A stretch of 64,000 nt of DNA from Auriscalpium vulgare. Its lineage: Eukaryota; Basidiomycota; Agaricomycetes; Russulales; Auriscalpiaceae. The stretch is taken from positions 948,501 to 1,012,500 of the forward strand of contig JAHBBC010000018.1 of the NCBI GenBank assembly GCA_019915015.1, given 5' to 3'. Made by a program: the position numbers and the translations under genes. The notes under the pieces are model-generated. The model was not told the origin of the DNA and searched no databases. It saw nothing but the letters and a program-made list of their open reading frames with translations. The stretch's first letter is position 1, and the number at the start of each line of letters is the position of its first letter. Below are positions 10,960-22,400 of this stretch, one piece after another.

Positions 10960-12030
10960 ATGTTCAACGAGCACGAGATAGGCCTATTGAGAATGGCTGT
11001 GCGGATGGAGACGATGCTGCAGGATCCGCGAATCGGCGGGCAGCGGCCGGACAGTGACTGCCAACTGGAGGAGCTGAATTTGTTCGTGGTGTGCCGCCCC
11101 TTGGCTTCCCAACGCTTCGTCCTTTCGCTAACGTGCATGCCCTGCTTCTCAGCGCTGCATTTGAAGCCTGCTTTGCGTCAGCGAAGAACGGGGACCCCGA
11201 CATCGCGGCCATCGCGGCGGACGATCCGAATCCTCGCCTGGTCGGCATGCTTGGCTACAATGCCCGGATACCACCACATCCCTCACCATCGCAGGTCCTC
11301 GGTATGCTGTCCTCGTCGTGAGCGTACGGTGTCCGCGACTACTTATATGTGCGCTCCATCCAGATGCCACTGCATGGGCCGCGATCACTGCGAGGAGCGC
11401 AGAGCGCAGGGCTCGCAGAGCTGCCAGCAGCACCGGACGTTGATGGCCAGTCGGCGGACATCTGAAGAGGCCATAGCGACAGCGCAACATCCTGCAGCAG
11501 TCCCGGTGAGTTGTCCTGCCTGTTCAGATAATCCAGCCGTCGCTCTCTGTGGACGGTCGCCCTGCGATCACTGCAGGACGCAATGATACAGCTGTTCGCT
11601 TTCCATCAACGCGACATCAGGGAGGGTCAGGAAGGGCTCGGCTTGCACCCACTGTCGGAGCGTGCTACGGCAGGCGTGCTGCCACGACGGCATGCCCATC
11701 CGCGGTGCCTAGGCAGCTGCCGCCGCCGAGACATCTGGCGTCGACGGCGACGAAGAAGCGCCATCGCGCGACCGGCCTGACAAGAGCAAGAGGCGGACAC
11801 TCAGCGCAGGCGGCAGCAGCCTTGGTCCATCAAACATCGCATTGGCGGAGAAGAACGTGCGACCGCTACAACTTTGCGATTGCGCCAAGGCCGCCGCACG
11901 CACGCACCCGGGGAAACAGACGACGAAGAAGCGCATGCAGGCGCCCCGGGCCACGGACGCCGACGTGGACGCGGTTGGGCATCACACAGCTGATATACGA
12001 ATTTCGGAGACCGCGAGACGACTGCTGTAG
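10960..12030 (+). CDS. Uncharacterised multi-exon protein, disordered C-terminus
   Basis: The start MFNEHEIGLLRMAVRMETML lies downstream of a pyrimidine-rich leader. Exon 1 joins exon 2 over a 62-nt intron (11091-11152), giving LFVVAAFEACFASAKNGDPD and later GMLGYNARIPPHPSPSQ. Further introns are likely at 11302-11363 and around 11500-11710. The last exon, in the frame ending TARRLL-stop at 12030, is rich in Ala, Arg, Asp and Lys (RPDKSKRRTLSAGGSS) and looks disordered and possibly nuclear. I do not recognise the family. Exons 1 and 2 are well supported; the middle is uncertain because several frames stay open in this GC-rich stretch. Confidence 0.48.
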
Positions 12031-12296
12031 GTCAAAAGGGTAACGACGCTCGTGTTCCCTGTCATGCTATCTTCTTGTCCTTGCGATCGACCTTCTTGCT
12101 TCGTGTCCTGGTTCTGACCGTTCCTTTCGTGCGCTGGTCTCTTCATTCGCAACTAAGTACAAATTTGACATCACATTGTACGCGATACAGAATGTCTATC
12201 TCTGTGTGCCCGTAAGCGCGCTTCAGTGCGACTTACTCCGATGTTTGACAGAGCAGCTCGACTTGGAGGCGCATTGTCATGACAAGAAGAGTGCGG

Positions 12297-13069
12297 TCAG
12301 CGCATTGCTGAACCCGGCGTCGAGGCCTGGTCGGCCGGAGATTCTTTAGGACCTTCATTTAGTACTGTTCGAAATGCCTCGATCTGGTCCATGTTCCACC
12401 TTGGTAATCGCACGGGATGGACTGTGGAAGAGAAATCACTGAGATTGGCAATGAGATCGAGCTCGCGAAGGGAAAACGTACCACGGCGAGAATTGAGGCG
12501 TAGAAGCACTTCCTCGACTGAGATTGTGCTCTTACGAAAAACCACTAAAGCGTATGTGAGACTGGATATGCAAAGCCACGCAGATGGATGAACGCACGGT
12601 ATGCCACGGCGAGGGTTAAATTGAGAGTAAAATTGTCGCCGTACAAAAGTACGCCGCGCTTTGAACGCATATGTGCCGCTATGAATTTGCAAACCTCGGT
12701 GAACGTTTGAAGAAGATCGCCATCTTCAAGGCTAAATCGAACGGATTTCTCTGTGATGCCGTACTGCCCGTACATGTGTCGGGGTCGATCATCATGCATA
12801 TTCACAGACACGACAGCCTTGAATCCAAGTCCTTCCTTGAGGTGCTCGGACTCGCGCTCATAGATAGCCCTGCTGAAAGAAGGGCGAAGTCAATAAGCAT
12901 TATGGCTATGAACAAAGGCAGATAGACAGCCTGGAGGATCGGCAAGTGCCACTCACGTCCCAATGCTGAGCCTACTATTGTTCGCCAAGGGAATGTTGTA
13001 TAGGTTCCAACTGTTTTCAAGCCATCCCGATCTATCCACTGCTCTGATTCCCATTACGATCGACGACAT
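12297..13069 (-). CDS. DSP-like protein lacking the catalytic Cys (probable pseudophosphatase)
   Basis: Three exons (13069-12957, 12869-12598, 12544-12297) with introns of 87 and 53 nt close all phases and give 210 aa. The protein starts MSSIVMGIRAVDRSGWLENS. The middle resembles the dual-specificity phosphatase fold: an N-terminal display segment (LAIGT-like RLSIGT), AVVSVNMHDD, a helix EVCKFIAAHMRSKRGV, then VLLYGDNFTLNLTLAVAYLV. Here the usual HCxxGxxR loop reads YGDNFTLN, with neither Cys nor Arg. If the fold is right, the protein is catalytically dead, as in STYX-type proteins, and would act by binding. The fold call is by pattern only. The C-terminal 80 residues (LRELDLIANLSDF and onward) match nothing I know. 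Confidence 0.6.
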
Positions 13070-13074
13070 ATTGA

Positions 13075-13737
13075 CGGAATAGGTACAACAAGGCGAGCGG
13101 AGGGAACGTGATGAAGGCGAGCGGAAGGAATATGATGAAGGCGAGCGGATGGGGCATTCGGGGCACTTGCGGGCTTATATATATTTCTGCACAGGAACGT
13201 ATGAGTGGCACGTAGTCCAAGGATATAAGGGGCTCGACGTACATCACAACGCCCAAGGCGCCGTGTGCGATGTCAACGACGGGCCTTATACTCGTGCGCC
13301 TTGTGTGGATCTCCACAATAAATACGCACCTTGTTCTCGCTCTGTGCCGTGGAACATCGCTAGCCTGTACCTGCCAGCGTGCCACACGCCGTTCATCTCG
13401 ATGTCGGCCTCCGTGTTTCAAAGTTCCCCGAGGCGTGGGAGGCGTGTGCGGCAACGAAGCAGGAAGAAACGGACGCTGCGTCGAATGGAGACGTGGTGCG
13501 GCGTAATTGAGTGACTCAGGATAGGATAGAATGGGATAGGTGTGCAGTGTGCCGCGACTGACGAAGTTGTACTCGTCGGAGGTCAACCTACGGATCCGGC
13601 CCGCTTCCCGGTTTCGGCAGCAGGCGCCGGCGCAAGCTGGTTCGCCTTGCGTTCCAGTGCCACAACGGCTATGTCTTGACTCGACTCCTCACGCGACTCT
13701 GCCAGCATATCACGTCCGAGTCCCCTCCTTCACTTTC
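13075..13737. other. Intergenic with a short GA-rich tandem repeat
   Basis: About 13088-13150 contains three copies of GAAGGCGAGCGGA-type units spaced about 24-27 bp apart, the outer two slightly changed. The rest up to 13737 shows no supported gene. It should hold the promoters of the divergent genes starting at 13069 (-) and 13738 (+). Confidence 0.5.
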
Positions 13738-14565
13738 ATGGCGTTTCTCACTCCGGTGTCGTCGCCCAACCGCCCGACCTTCTCGAACTCGCCAGTGCAA
13801 CTCCAAAGCTCTACGCCCCCCAAATGGGCCAACAACCGCCGCCTCGTCGACCTGCACGAAAGGTACCGGTGGTACCTCATCCACACCGAGCAAAGCAGCA
13901 TGGCAGGGAGAGTCGGCCTGTCTGATGCGCGCGTGGGGCAGCTGTACGCCCAAGTCGTGGCCGAAATGGCAGCCCACCCCGCCAAGTATCCTAGTGTTGA
14001 ACGCTTGGAGACTGCGGCGACGTGGTGGCCCAAGTGCGACGCGATATGCGACTTTCCTAGAGGACAAACGGGGCGGACGCCGAAGGAGTTAGTTTGGCTT
14101 GTCTTATTCCTGGAGTATTGCTAATCGTTGGCACGCAGATACATGATCCAGTGGGCGGTTGGGTCATTGGCCTTGCAATACATCTCCTGCTACGAGCTGG
14201 ACAACGTCCACGAAACTTTGGCCGATGAGCTTCTCGCAGACGCCAATGAACAAGCGTACGTTCGGTTACCCTTACGACCCCTTTACACACCCTGACTGGT
14301 CGTTTTTAGTATGACAGTGCTCAACCCCAACCCGAAGCCGTACGATCGTCCCGTCGACGCGCTGGCCGAGCCGAGTCTCATGAACTGGCTCGGCACGTCC
14401 TTCCGCGAGCGCGGCACCGGCGCGGTGCTATATGTCGAGGACGCCGGGAAATCCGTCACGCAGGGTGAGTACTTCGTGCTGCGCACACAGGATCGGCAGC
14501 GGACCCAGCTGTCGCTTGCCGAATTCAAGGCGAAGGTGGCGGGCTTGGTGCCGGAGGATGCGTAG
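13738..14565 (+). CDS. Uncharacterised protein, 240 aa
   Basis: Start MAFLTPVSSPNRPTFSNSPV. Introns 14088-14138 and 14256-14309 (51 and 54 nt, GT-AG) close the frame: 350 + 117 + 256 nt make 241 codons with the stop at 14565. Visible segments are WANNRRLVDLHERYRWYLIH, TWWPKCDAICDFP, YMIQWAVGSLALQYISCYEL and a hydrophilic C-terminus ending VAGLVPEDA. No signal peptide or clear membrane helix, so probably cytosolic. I do not recognise the family. The closing phases and gene-like composition make the model credible. Confidence 0.65.
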
Positions 14566-14896
14566 TCGGGCTTTCTTATGTGACTTCACAACTGCTAACT
14601 TATATCCATGTACAAGTATTTCGTCGCTACAAATCAGGTCTTCTGCTTCACGACTACTGCTCTTCATGTAACAACTTTCGTCGCTACGACTGATCGTATG
14701 TTATCCTTAGGTGCCGACCTGGTAAGGACATCACCAAGTAAATAAGGCGGTTTGGACGGCGCGGGCCCGGAGACCGAGGGACTCAAAGTCGATCGCATGG
14801 CTTCGTCATCCAGGTTCAGAGGAGTCTGACTACTGTTCACGTGTCTATGGCGTAATAAAGTTCCTTCGACACTGTCAGAACATAGACGCCAGCTCA

Positions 14897-15557
14897 TGCT
14901 ATCTCGTCGCCTTCGCTTCTCGCAGCGTCGCCGACGATTGGTGGCGCGTCGTCGACATGAATCGCATCACCCCGCAATTCTACGCAGGCAGCTCCGTCTC
15001 AAGGGTGATAACCCGCGGGATCCCTCCCTCCGTGCTCCAGGGCATGATCATCCAGTGCCTCACCAGCCAGTCGGGGCTCAGCTTGCCGACCATCCCTTTC
15101 CACCAATTTACCGATCATATCAGTGGCAATCTGTAAGTACATGCAGCCCTCCTTTCCTTTCACAGCGGCGCAGTCATCTTGACTCGGACGCCTGGCCAGG
15201 TTTTCTATCCGCCTGAAGGCAGATCCCGCTCAATTGTGGGGTTTTGACGGTAACACTGTGGTCACGAAGCGAGACGCGCGTCCCGGCCTCTTTCGCGTGT
15301 CCGTCGCCAACTCGGATGCGCGGGACTTGGTCATGATCGTCTACGACGAGATTACCATCACCTGCGCCGAGTCGTCGAAACGCATCCGCGTCACCGGCAA
15401 CCGTTTGGGTTTGGGTTTGCAGGACACTGCCGACGGGCCGACGCTGAAGTTCAGGGACTTCAAAATGCGCTTCAGGTTGGGAGACAGGCTTAGCGATGAC
15501 CGCAGGGAGGTCATAGTGACTGAGGATGGCAGAGGCGATGAATGGGAGCTTGTATGA
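14897..15557 (+). CDS. Uncharacterised protein, 5' end unresolved
   Basis: The frame CYLVAFASRSVADDWWRVVD continues to MNRITPQFYAGSS (internal Met at 14957) and crosses a 67-nt intron (15133-15199) to LFSIRLKADPAQLWGFDGNT. It ends at WELV-stop, 15557. The frame is open upstream of 14897 to about 14800, so the first exon is probably there or beyond a further intron; the true start was not found. The C-terminal half has the alternating pattern of a beta domain (MIVYDEITITCAES, RIRVTGNRLGLGLQD). No known motif. It lies in the same direction as the gene ending at 14565. Confidence 0.55.
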
Positions 15558-15888
15558 GTCTATGAAGACCATCGATGAATCTCGATACAGTGTTCTTCCC
15601 CACTTGGCGTATACTTAGTCTTGCACCTTCTCGTTGACTTGTGCGGACCCACTTACTTCATCATCAAGGTGAAAAATAAGGATGTCCGGTGAGCATGAGC
15701 CAGAGTGAGGGGGCAGATAAAACGACCTGATCGGAAGAGCGCCGTGTGTCGGCAGAGAAGTGTCGCTCAGACGAGATTACTGTACTACGAACATCTTAAG
15801 ATTCAAGAAGATACAAAATATACACTAAACATACATGGATCGGGCAACTTCCCTAGGAACTCAACGGCCGCAAGCACGCCACGACGTC
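15558..15888. other. Convergent intergenic region
   Basis: Space between the 3' ends of a plus-strand and a minus-strand gene. An A-rich stretch near 15810-15830 could serve polyadenylation. No gene seen. Confidence 0.45.
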
Positions 15889-18214
15889 TCATGGTTCCTT
15901 CTCATTCTGCAGCCATGTCGGCTGCACGCACCGGTCCAGCACGTAGCCCGGCCGTCCATACTTTATCCCCACTCTCACCTCGTTCTCGAACGCCCAAAGC
16001 TGCTTGAGGCTGTCCAGCAAGCCCGTCTGCATGAGCTCGGAATGCTCCCATATCTCCACGATCCCGCGCGTGACGCCGCGGATGCGCTCCATCAGCGGCA
16101 GCGTCTCGCGCAGCGGGCTGCCCAGACGGAAGCGGCACATGAGCGCCTCATACAGGCATTCTTGAACGCGGCGTCAGTGCGATGGGTTACAGCGAAGTGG
16201 GACGAGAGGAGGCCAGGAGAGGTAGTGGGACGCACGAGCGTGGCGTTCCTCGTCTGTGGGGTAGAGCTCCGCAGCCTTCATATACTCATCGCCTGCCCGG
16301 CGCAGGTACGTCTTCTGCTCCTCGGCATCGGCGCATAGCTTGTACTCGACGTGCTTGGCAAGCGCAAGGCCTTTCGTGCTGTACAGAATCCCATTACCAA
16401 CCGTGGCGCACATGCTATTCGCGAGGGGAGAAGTACATACGAATGCGCCTGGGCTTCGGGATAGATGACAAACGCCAAGCGGATGGCCGTGCGCATCCAC
16501 ACAGGTCGCGGGATTGACAGCGTATGCTTGATGAGGGCATCCGCGCGCTCGATCAACTCCTCCCCTCGGAAACGCCGGCTGCGGCCTTGGCTGTGGGTAT
16601 ATGCCTGCAATGGTGTATGGCGCATCAGCCTAGCCCGCGCGGCATGCACGCAAGCGCAACATCGCACCGCTTCGAATGCTACCAGGGCCATGCATGCGAC
16701 CGAGGCATAGAACGTGTCTGAGAACACTTTGCCGCGGTCGTCAGCGCTAACGCTCGCCCACTCCGTGCGGCCCCATTCGAGGATTCGCTGCGCTTTGCCG
16801 AAGACGGTGTAGGCGGTCTCGTAGTCGCGGCGTATGTTCATGGCCATGTGTCCACGGACGATAAGACACCTGCCGAGGTGATTCAGCGACCGGTAGACAG
16901 TCGAGTGAGATGTTGGCGCTGCACCGAACGGTTATGGTGACGGAGGGACGAACGCGAGTCCAGCCTTTTTGTTTCAGCATGTCACGGAACGCCTTGGTCA
17001 TGCCGTCGAACTTCTGAGCAGGATCGGGTGCGGCTGCCCGGCGTATCTCGTTTTCAACTAGAGTACGAGATCGTCAGGACTTGTCAGCACTAACGGAGCA
17101 GACGCTTCGCTTACTCATTCTCTGCAGCATGATAGTTTGCTCCGGGGTGTGGCTGCACGCGCGCATGTCAGCAGTCAGGGCTTCTGTGAGTGACAGAAGA
17201 GATGCGGTCTGACGTCGAGGATGAGCAGGGAAAGCTCGTAAAGGATGTAAGTTCATACAGTTTTGATGTGCCAGTCCGAGCTCACAGAGCTGATCACCGC
17301 AACAGAAATTAAGGGATCGACTTTCTTCAGTGAGTCAATGCCCCTTTTGAATGCCTACCAATAGAAGAATTAGCTATATCACGACAGGTTTCACCACATA
17401 CACTTACAGCGTATGCCTCCGCAAGTAACATGGACTGGGATGTGAAGAGGTGTATGAGTGACGGTGCACAAAAGCTGCGGGTGCCAGGACGTACGCTGCT
17501 CCCGTCTCTCTGTTCTTCATTCAGATTGTGATACTTCGTGTTGGCCGCCTCACACACCGCGCGCCCGAGAGGCGGGTTGAATACGGGCGCGCTGCTGAGG
17601 TCGGTGGCGCTGACGGGCGGGGCAGTCACGCGCATGCGCACTATCTCAGTGATGAACTTGAGGCGGAGTTTTGCCCGCGCGGGCGACTGATTTTCAGGGG
17701 ATCCCATGGCGTGTAGGGCACGCATCCAGCTGTATAATTCTTCGCCTGGGTCGTCACGAGCCTGCATCATGATGACCGGCGTCGACACGGCCAACGGCAC
17801 AGGAAGGGGTGAATGAAGCGCACCTCACAGGCTTCTGCACGTCTCCACCACCCTTTTTCATAAGCAGGATTGAGCTCGATCGCCTTAAAGATGTGCGCTC
17901 ACAATTAGCCTGGTGCCACGAGCTCGGGATCAATTTGCGGACCTTGTGCGCGTCATAGAGGCCCATGTCAATACTCCGGATCGAAAGGATTCAGTCCCGA
18001 CCGGAGACGCAGGGAAGACCATCGAGACGAGATCACGTACGCACTTCTTCAAGGCGAGATAGCATGCTGCGCGGTTGGAGTATAGCACGGCGTTCCCGCT
18101 GTCCAGCGCGAGCGCGCGCGTGTATTCTTGTATGGCAGCCTTGTATTCCCTTTTGCCGTAGAACTCGTTACCTTTTTCCTTGAAGCGGGCCGCTTCGGAG
18201 GCTTGCGACATCAT
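15889..18214 (-). CDS. Tetratricopeptide-repeat protein
   Basis: From MMSQASEAARFKEKGNEFYG the protein shows a textbook N-terminal TPR array: KREYKAAIQEYTRALALDSG, AVLYSNRAACYLALK, then AIELNPAYEKGWWRRAEACE. TPR arrays of this type bind Hsp70/Hsp90 tails or other peptides. About ten exons follow on the minus strand. Recognisable pieces are DPGEELYSWMRALHAMGSPE, AAPDPAQKFDGMTKAFRDML, YETAYTVFGKAQRILEWGRT, GILYSTKGLALAKHVEYKLC, GDEYMKAAELYPTDEERHA and the last exon ending at WLQNEKEP-stop (15889). The AYTVFGKAQRIL and DEYMKAAELYP segments look like further diverged TPRs. Total length is probably about 550-600 aa. Exon ends were not all fixed. The upstream coiled-coil frame is continuous with this one, so a longer N-terminus is possible. 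Confidence 0.75.
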
Positions 18215-18239
18215 ACAATGGGCTTGAGAGCGTGGAAGG

Positions 18240-18709
18240 TACTTGCAAACGCCGCAGAAGAGCTCAAGCGCGGAGGAGCGCGGCAACGGCGGTTTCCGAA
18301 CCAACCGTGAGACAATATTACTACTATCAGCGAGCTGCGCCTCTGTCTTCTTCTCGAGCTCTTCGCAATTCACTTCGACAGCCTCGAAATGCCTCCAAAC
18401 CTCAACGTATTCTGCAATGTCTTTGTCTCGACCATTGATCAGACGAGTGCGAGGACCACATGTGCCAGACTCGGCAGCCGGAGCTTCTGCGACGCCGCGA
18501 TCATCCTCGAGACTCGCATAGTTGGCCCGCATTTGTTCTGACCTTCTCCAATGCAAGAACCTGCACATAAGCTGTCAACGGGATCAACGAGAACAGTTAA
18601 TCCATGGCATAATCTTCAGACCAAACGTACGTTCTTGCCAATACTGTCGGGGCTCATGTTCATCCGATGCATTCTGGGCGTGAAGGGCTCTTTGGATTAG
18701 CTCGAACAT
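18240..18709 (-). CDS. Coiled-coil protein, or N-terminal part of the TPR gene
   Basis: Exon 1 (18709-18631) reads MFELIQRALHAQNASDEHEP and ends at YWQE. A 93-nt intron (18630-18538) leads in phase to QQMRANYASLEDD. Further on, DIAEYVEVWRHFEAVEVN and CEELEKKTEAQLADSSNIVS form a charged heptad-like helix. No stop separates this frame from the TPR start at 18214, so it is either a separate small gene ending by splicing near 18240, or the true N-terminus of the TPR protein. No family recognised. The 3' limit given is provisional. Confidence 0.5.
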
Positions 18710-19135
18710 GCGAGTGAAATCACTAGACTATAGTAAGTAAGTACTCTGCACATACACATACGGCCATTAGTTTACCTGTCACTTAGACTCTACGCCTCTA
18801 TCAGCGCCGCAGCCCGCACAACTAAACGCCTCACCGGAATGCCCCCCAAACGCCTCCTCCGCGCTCACTTGTCGGACGAGTGTTCCTGGCCCGGCAAGAT
18901 GCACAACCGCGCGCCACGCCCTCCGTCAGCAGCAACGGGTGCAGGGCGCGTGATAATCTGAGCACGCAAACAGGACATAAGATAATGCGATCCAAGAAAG
19001 ACAAGACATGATCGAACGGGACATTCAGTACAGAGCAAACGAGAGATGCGAACAAACAAAACAGACAAAACAGGAAGGAAATGAGGATGTGGGAGGGAAC
19101 ACAGATGGGATGGCGGAGATGATGACGATACGCGC
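18710..19135. other. Intergenic between the coiled-coil gene and Ras
   Basis: Contains the promoter of the gene starting at 18709 and the 3' UTR of ras. No additional gene supported. Confidence 0.45.
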
Positions 19136-20189
19136 TCAGACGACGACGCAGCCCCCGCAGCAGCCGCCCGAGTTCTGGTCGAGCCCGTCGGGGTGGTTGT
19201 ACGCGCCAGGCGCACCGGGCCCGCTCGGCTGCACGGGGCGGCCGGTCTGCTGCTCCTGCAGCCGACAGCAAAGCGTGAGCGGCGAGCGCGCGTGGCGAGT
19301 CGGCCGGACGGCGGCGCACCTTGTTGTACTTGCGGATCTCGCGGACGAGATTCGAGAAGGCGTCGTCGACGTTGATGCGCTGCTTCGCGGACGTCTCGAT
19401 GAAGCGGCAGCCAAAGTGCTTTGCGAGGTCGCGGCCCTCTGTGTGTGCGGCGGCAAGGCAGGGCAGGGAAAGGCACGCGGGGCCGCGCAGATGCAGATAG
19501 ATAGGGCCACGAAGCAGGCAAACAGACGGGCCGTCAGCGTGTCGCGCTGGATAAGACAGGAGCAGGACACGCACCGTTCATGCCGACCTGGCGTTCGTAC
19601 TCGAGGTCGCACTTGTTCGCCACCACGATTACAGGGAAGGAGTCCTTGTCCTTGACGCGAAGGATCTGCTGGTGGAACGTGCTGATCTCCTCGAAAGAGT
19701 TGCGCGAGGTGATGGAGTAGACGAGGAGGAAGCCCTCGCCTGTGCGCATGTACTGCTCGCGCATGGCCCTGCACGCAACTACGTCGTGAATAAAAGTAAA
19801 GGCGTGGGTGAACAATGCGCACCCGTATTCCTCCTGGCCGGCCGTGTCGAGGACGTCGAGGAGGGCAACCTCGTCATCGATAACACACTGCTTGCGGTAT
19901 GAGTCTTGGGGGGTGTTAGATGAGGACAGGAAGGGGATTGATTGACGGGGGCGCACCTTCGATGGTGGGGTCGTACTCGTCCACGAAATGGCTTTGAATG
20001 AACTGAATCGTCAAAGCAGACTTGCCGACGCCTGCGCGACGCTGCAGAGTGAGCAGGGGACGAGCGTGTGGGGGAGAAGAGACAGACCACCACCGCCGAC
20101 AACCACCAGCTTGTACTCGCGCAAGAACTGAGCCTGTGGACTGGTGAGATCGACGCGAGCAGGAAGGGAGGCGGACGCACCCTAGACAT
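19136..20189 (-). CDS. Ras GTPase, 214 aa
   Basis: Seven exons (20189-20181, 20133-20088, 20031-19957, 19904-19823, 19768-19575, 19438-19320, 19255-19136) total 645 nt. The protein has the P-loop GGGGVGKS, switch [12 protein letters not shown], switch [25 protein letters not shown], and a hypervariable tail ending [12 protein letters not shown]. The last four residues, CVVV, form a CaaX box for farnesylation, and the neighbouring Cys pair could be palmitoylated, placing it at the plasma membrane. It switches between GDP and GTP forms upstream of adenylate cyclase and MAPK signalling in fungi. The first P-loop variable position is Gly where human H-Ras has Ala11; the Gly12, Gly13 and Gln61 equivalents are normal. 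Start exon MSR is only 9 nt but closes in phase. Confidence 0.95.
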
Positions 20190-20554
20190 ATGTGCAGTGA
20201 GTGGGTTATGGGAAAGGGAATAGGATGGGAGGGGTGCGGGGAGGGACTAGTGGGCGGCCTGGTCCAAGGAAGCGCAGGCACTTTCTCGCTCCCCGCCACA
20301 ATGATATTTCCTTGTGCTCTCTCAAACCGCTGCACAACGCTACATCCGTCCGAGTCTCAGACACTGTCGACGCTTTCGTCTCCTTGGGTTCATTATTCCG
20401 CGCCTCATTCCGTTGACAGGACAAGGTATGCCAATGAACTCAACTCCGAGTCGGTCTGTGACTCTGCCATTTGTGCGTGCTTGCCTGGGACCCTGCGCCT
20501 TGGTCAAGCTTTTGAAATGTCATCTTTGCGGTACAAAACGTTTCTAGACTATTT
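20190..20554. other. Upstream region of ras
   Basis: Non-coding as far as seen. Purine-rich on the plus strand near 20200-20260 (pyrimidine-rich in the ras sense), as is common in basidiomycete promoters. Confidence 0.4.
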
Positions 20555-20665
20555 AGGTATACATGCTCACAGGTTCTTGAAGCTTAGCCGTAGATGCCCC
20601 GGCCGGCATGAATACCACGGAGTGAATGCCGGAGTGTCCGGGCCGGGCGCGACGATAGGTGACGA
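20555..20665 (-). repeat. Dispersed repeat, copy B
   Basis: Inverted relative to 10515-10630. It carries TAGCCGTAGATGCCCCGGCC, then ACCACGGAG and TGTCCGGGCCGGGCG. The similarity covers about 110 bp, with several substitutions and short indels. Confidence 0.6.
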
Positions 20666-21001
20666 TCAACGCGTAGGGACGGAGCATTTACTTGCGTATA
20701 TCATAAGAGAGTAGCAACAGTCCATGCGAATTACAAGCGTCAGAGCATAACATCTCGTCGCCAAGAGTACGTGAGACGAGGGACACAACAAGTAGCGTAG
20801 TAATAGCGAAGTAGTTTCGACAAAGAGAACCGGGTATTCGAAGTCTATGTGCGCGTCGTCGTGTCGATAACGTCCAAACGCGTGGATCCAGTCAGATAAG
20901 AAAACCGCCCGTCCATTCATATATACCTCGTAAACCAGTGCAGGCGCACGCGCTACAGACACCACGGCCACCCTGCTACCCGAGCGCTCTAGCCACGGTT
21001 A
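20666..21001. other. Intergenic, no feature seen
   Basis: Follows the repeat and contains the 3' UTR of the membrane-protein gene ending at 21002. No gene supported. Confidence 0.4.
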
Positions 21002-22400
21002 TCAATCACCGTGATGTGCCTTCGGTAATGCCTTGGGCGAGTGATTGGGGGAACGTTGCAGCCAGTTTTTGACGGCCGGCGGCGTCAGTGGCTCCTCGGG
21101 ATCCGGATTGGTCAAAGTCAAGGTCAGAGGGCTAGGGGAGTTCCCTTCGTGGTCTGTATCGAGTAGGAGCTGGGTATGAGAGCCCATGGAAGCGTCGCGC
21201 CCATGCTCACTCTGGGTCACCGCGAGCGCGGGCACGCCAAATCCATGCAGCTCGATTGACTCCCGTGAGCCCGACATGCCCCAGCTGCCACCGCGGAGGC
21301 GCGGCGTCTCGTGCCCATCGCCTCTTCGCGGCGGCGTGCTCGGTCCCATCACGTCGTCGACGATACGCGACAGGTCGTCCGTCTTGCCCGCTGAAACGAT
21401 CGGGTCGGCTAGGCGCGAGCCGGCAGCGGGCGGCGGCCATACGCCCTCTTGGAAGATGCTGCCCGACTCGGACGCGCGCGCTCGCATCAGTCGTGGTGGG
21501 AGAGCGTACTGGTCGCCATGCGCGAAGGGGTCGTCATCGTGGTACCCCGGCGAAGTCTCCGGGGGGTCGTCCATATCTTCGCCCGCGAGAAACGCCTCGC
21601 GCGGGCGCAGGGGTTTGCGCGCGAGGAACGAGTAGCGCCGCTTGTTGGCGCGACGGCGCAGGAAGAAGAGTGCGGCGAGCGCACCGATGAGGAGCGCGGC
21701 GCCGCCAATTGCGGAACCCACCATGATGGCAGTGTGACGGGAGGTAGTATGGTTACTTGAGGGATCCCGCAGCGATGTTACGATAGGCGTGACAATCTAG
21801 AGCGGTAGTCAATGGCGGGCGTGCGGAGACGCGTGGATGCGGACTACGCGCGCTCTGGTAGGCTGGGAAGAAAACGTACTGTTGTGGGTGTGCCATTGAT
21901 CTCGGTAGCGATGGAGGATGTAAACGTTGTGAAGATGAAGCCGCTGCTGAGGGATACGGGCGATGACGACGAGGCGGGCGTGAGAGGTGGAGCGGAAGTA
22001 GTGGTGGTGGGAGTATCTGACACGGGCTGGCTTGTCGACACTTCGCTCGGGGAGGATGGAGATGTGGTGAGCGCCGATGAAGAGTGCCGGTCGGATGATG
22101 CAGGTAACGAGCTAGATGGGGGAGGGTCGGAGGAGCTGCGAGACGGTCAGAGAATGGTCGCGTGAAAGCGTATGACACCTACCTAGGCGGCGAAGTTGAC
22201 GAGGAAGGTGGTGCTGACGATGGGGTCGATGTGGGCGGCGTTGAGGATGTGATTGGGGGTTCCGAGGTGGACGATTCGGCCTGGGATTGTGTAGACGATG
22301 CTAGGCTCTGCGACTCAGAGAGCGAAGAGTCCGAGCTGGTTGTTTGGCGTGGAGCAAGCGGCCGCTTCAACGGATATACAGGTAGTCTTGATATTTCCAT
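21002..22400 (-). CDS. Single-pass Ser/Thr-rich membrane protein
   Basis: Three exons (22400-22183, 22135-21880, 21796-21002) close in phase to 422 aa. Residues 1-180 are Ser/Thr/Pro-rich (SSDSSLSESQSLASSTQSQ), suited to heavy O-glycosylation. A membrane helix MVGSAIGGAALLIGALAALF at about 184-203 is followed by a basic stop-transfer RRRANKRR and a 210-residue acidic, Pro-rich cytoplasmic tail (TPPRRGDGHE, NPDPEEPLTPP). This layout is that of fungal wall-sensor or SKG6/AXL2-like proteins. No Cys-rich WSC domain is visible. The annotated Met is not followed by a signal peptide; a hydrophobic stretch encoded at about 22500-22560 (-) could be an extra first exon, but no splice in phase was found. 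Ends at HHGD-stop. Confidence 0.75.

Noticed and set aside
19990..20100. GGGG in the Ras P-loop as an activating mutation
   Set aside because: The extra Gly is at the Ala11 equivalent, a normal difference in fungal Ras. The Gly12, Gly13 and Gln61 equivalents are wild-type.
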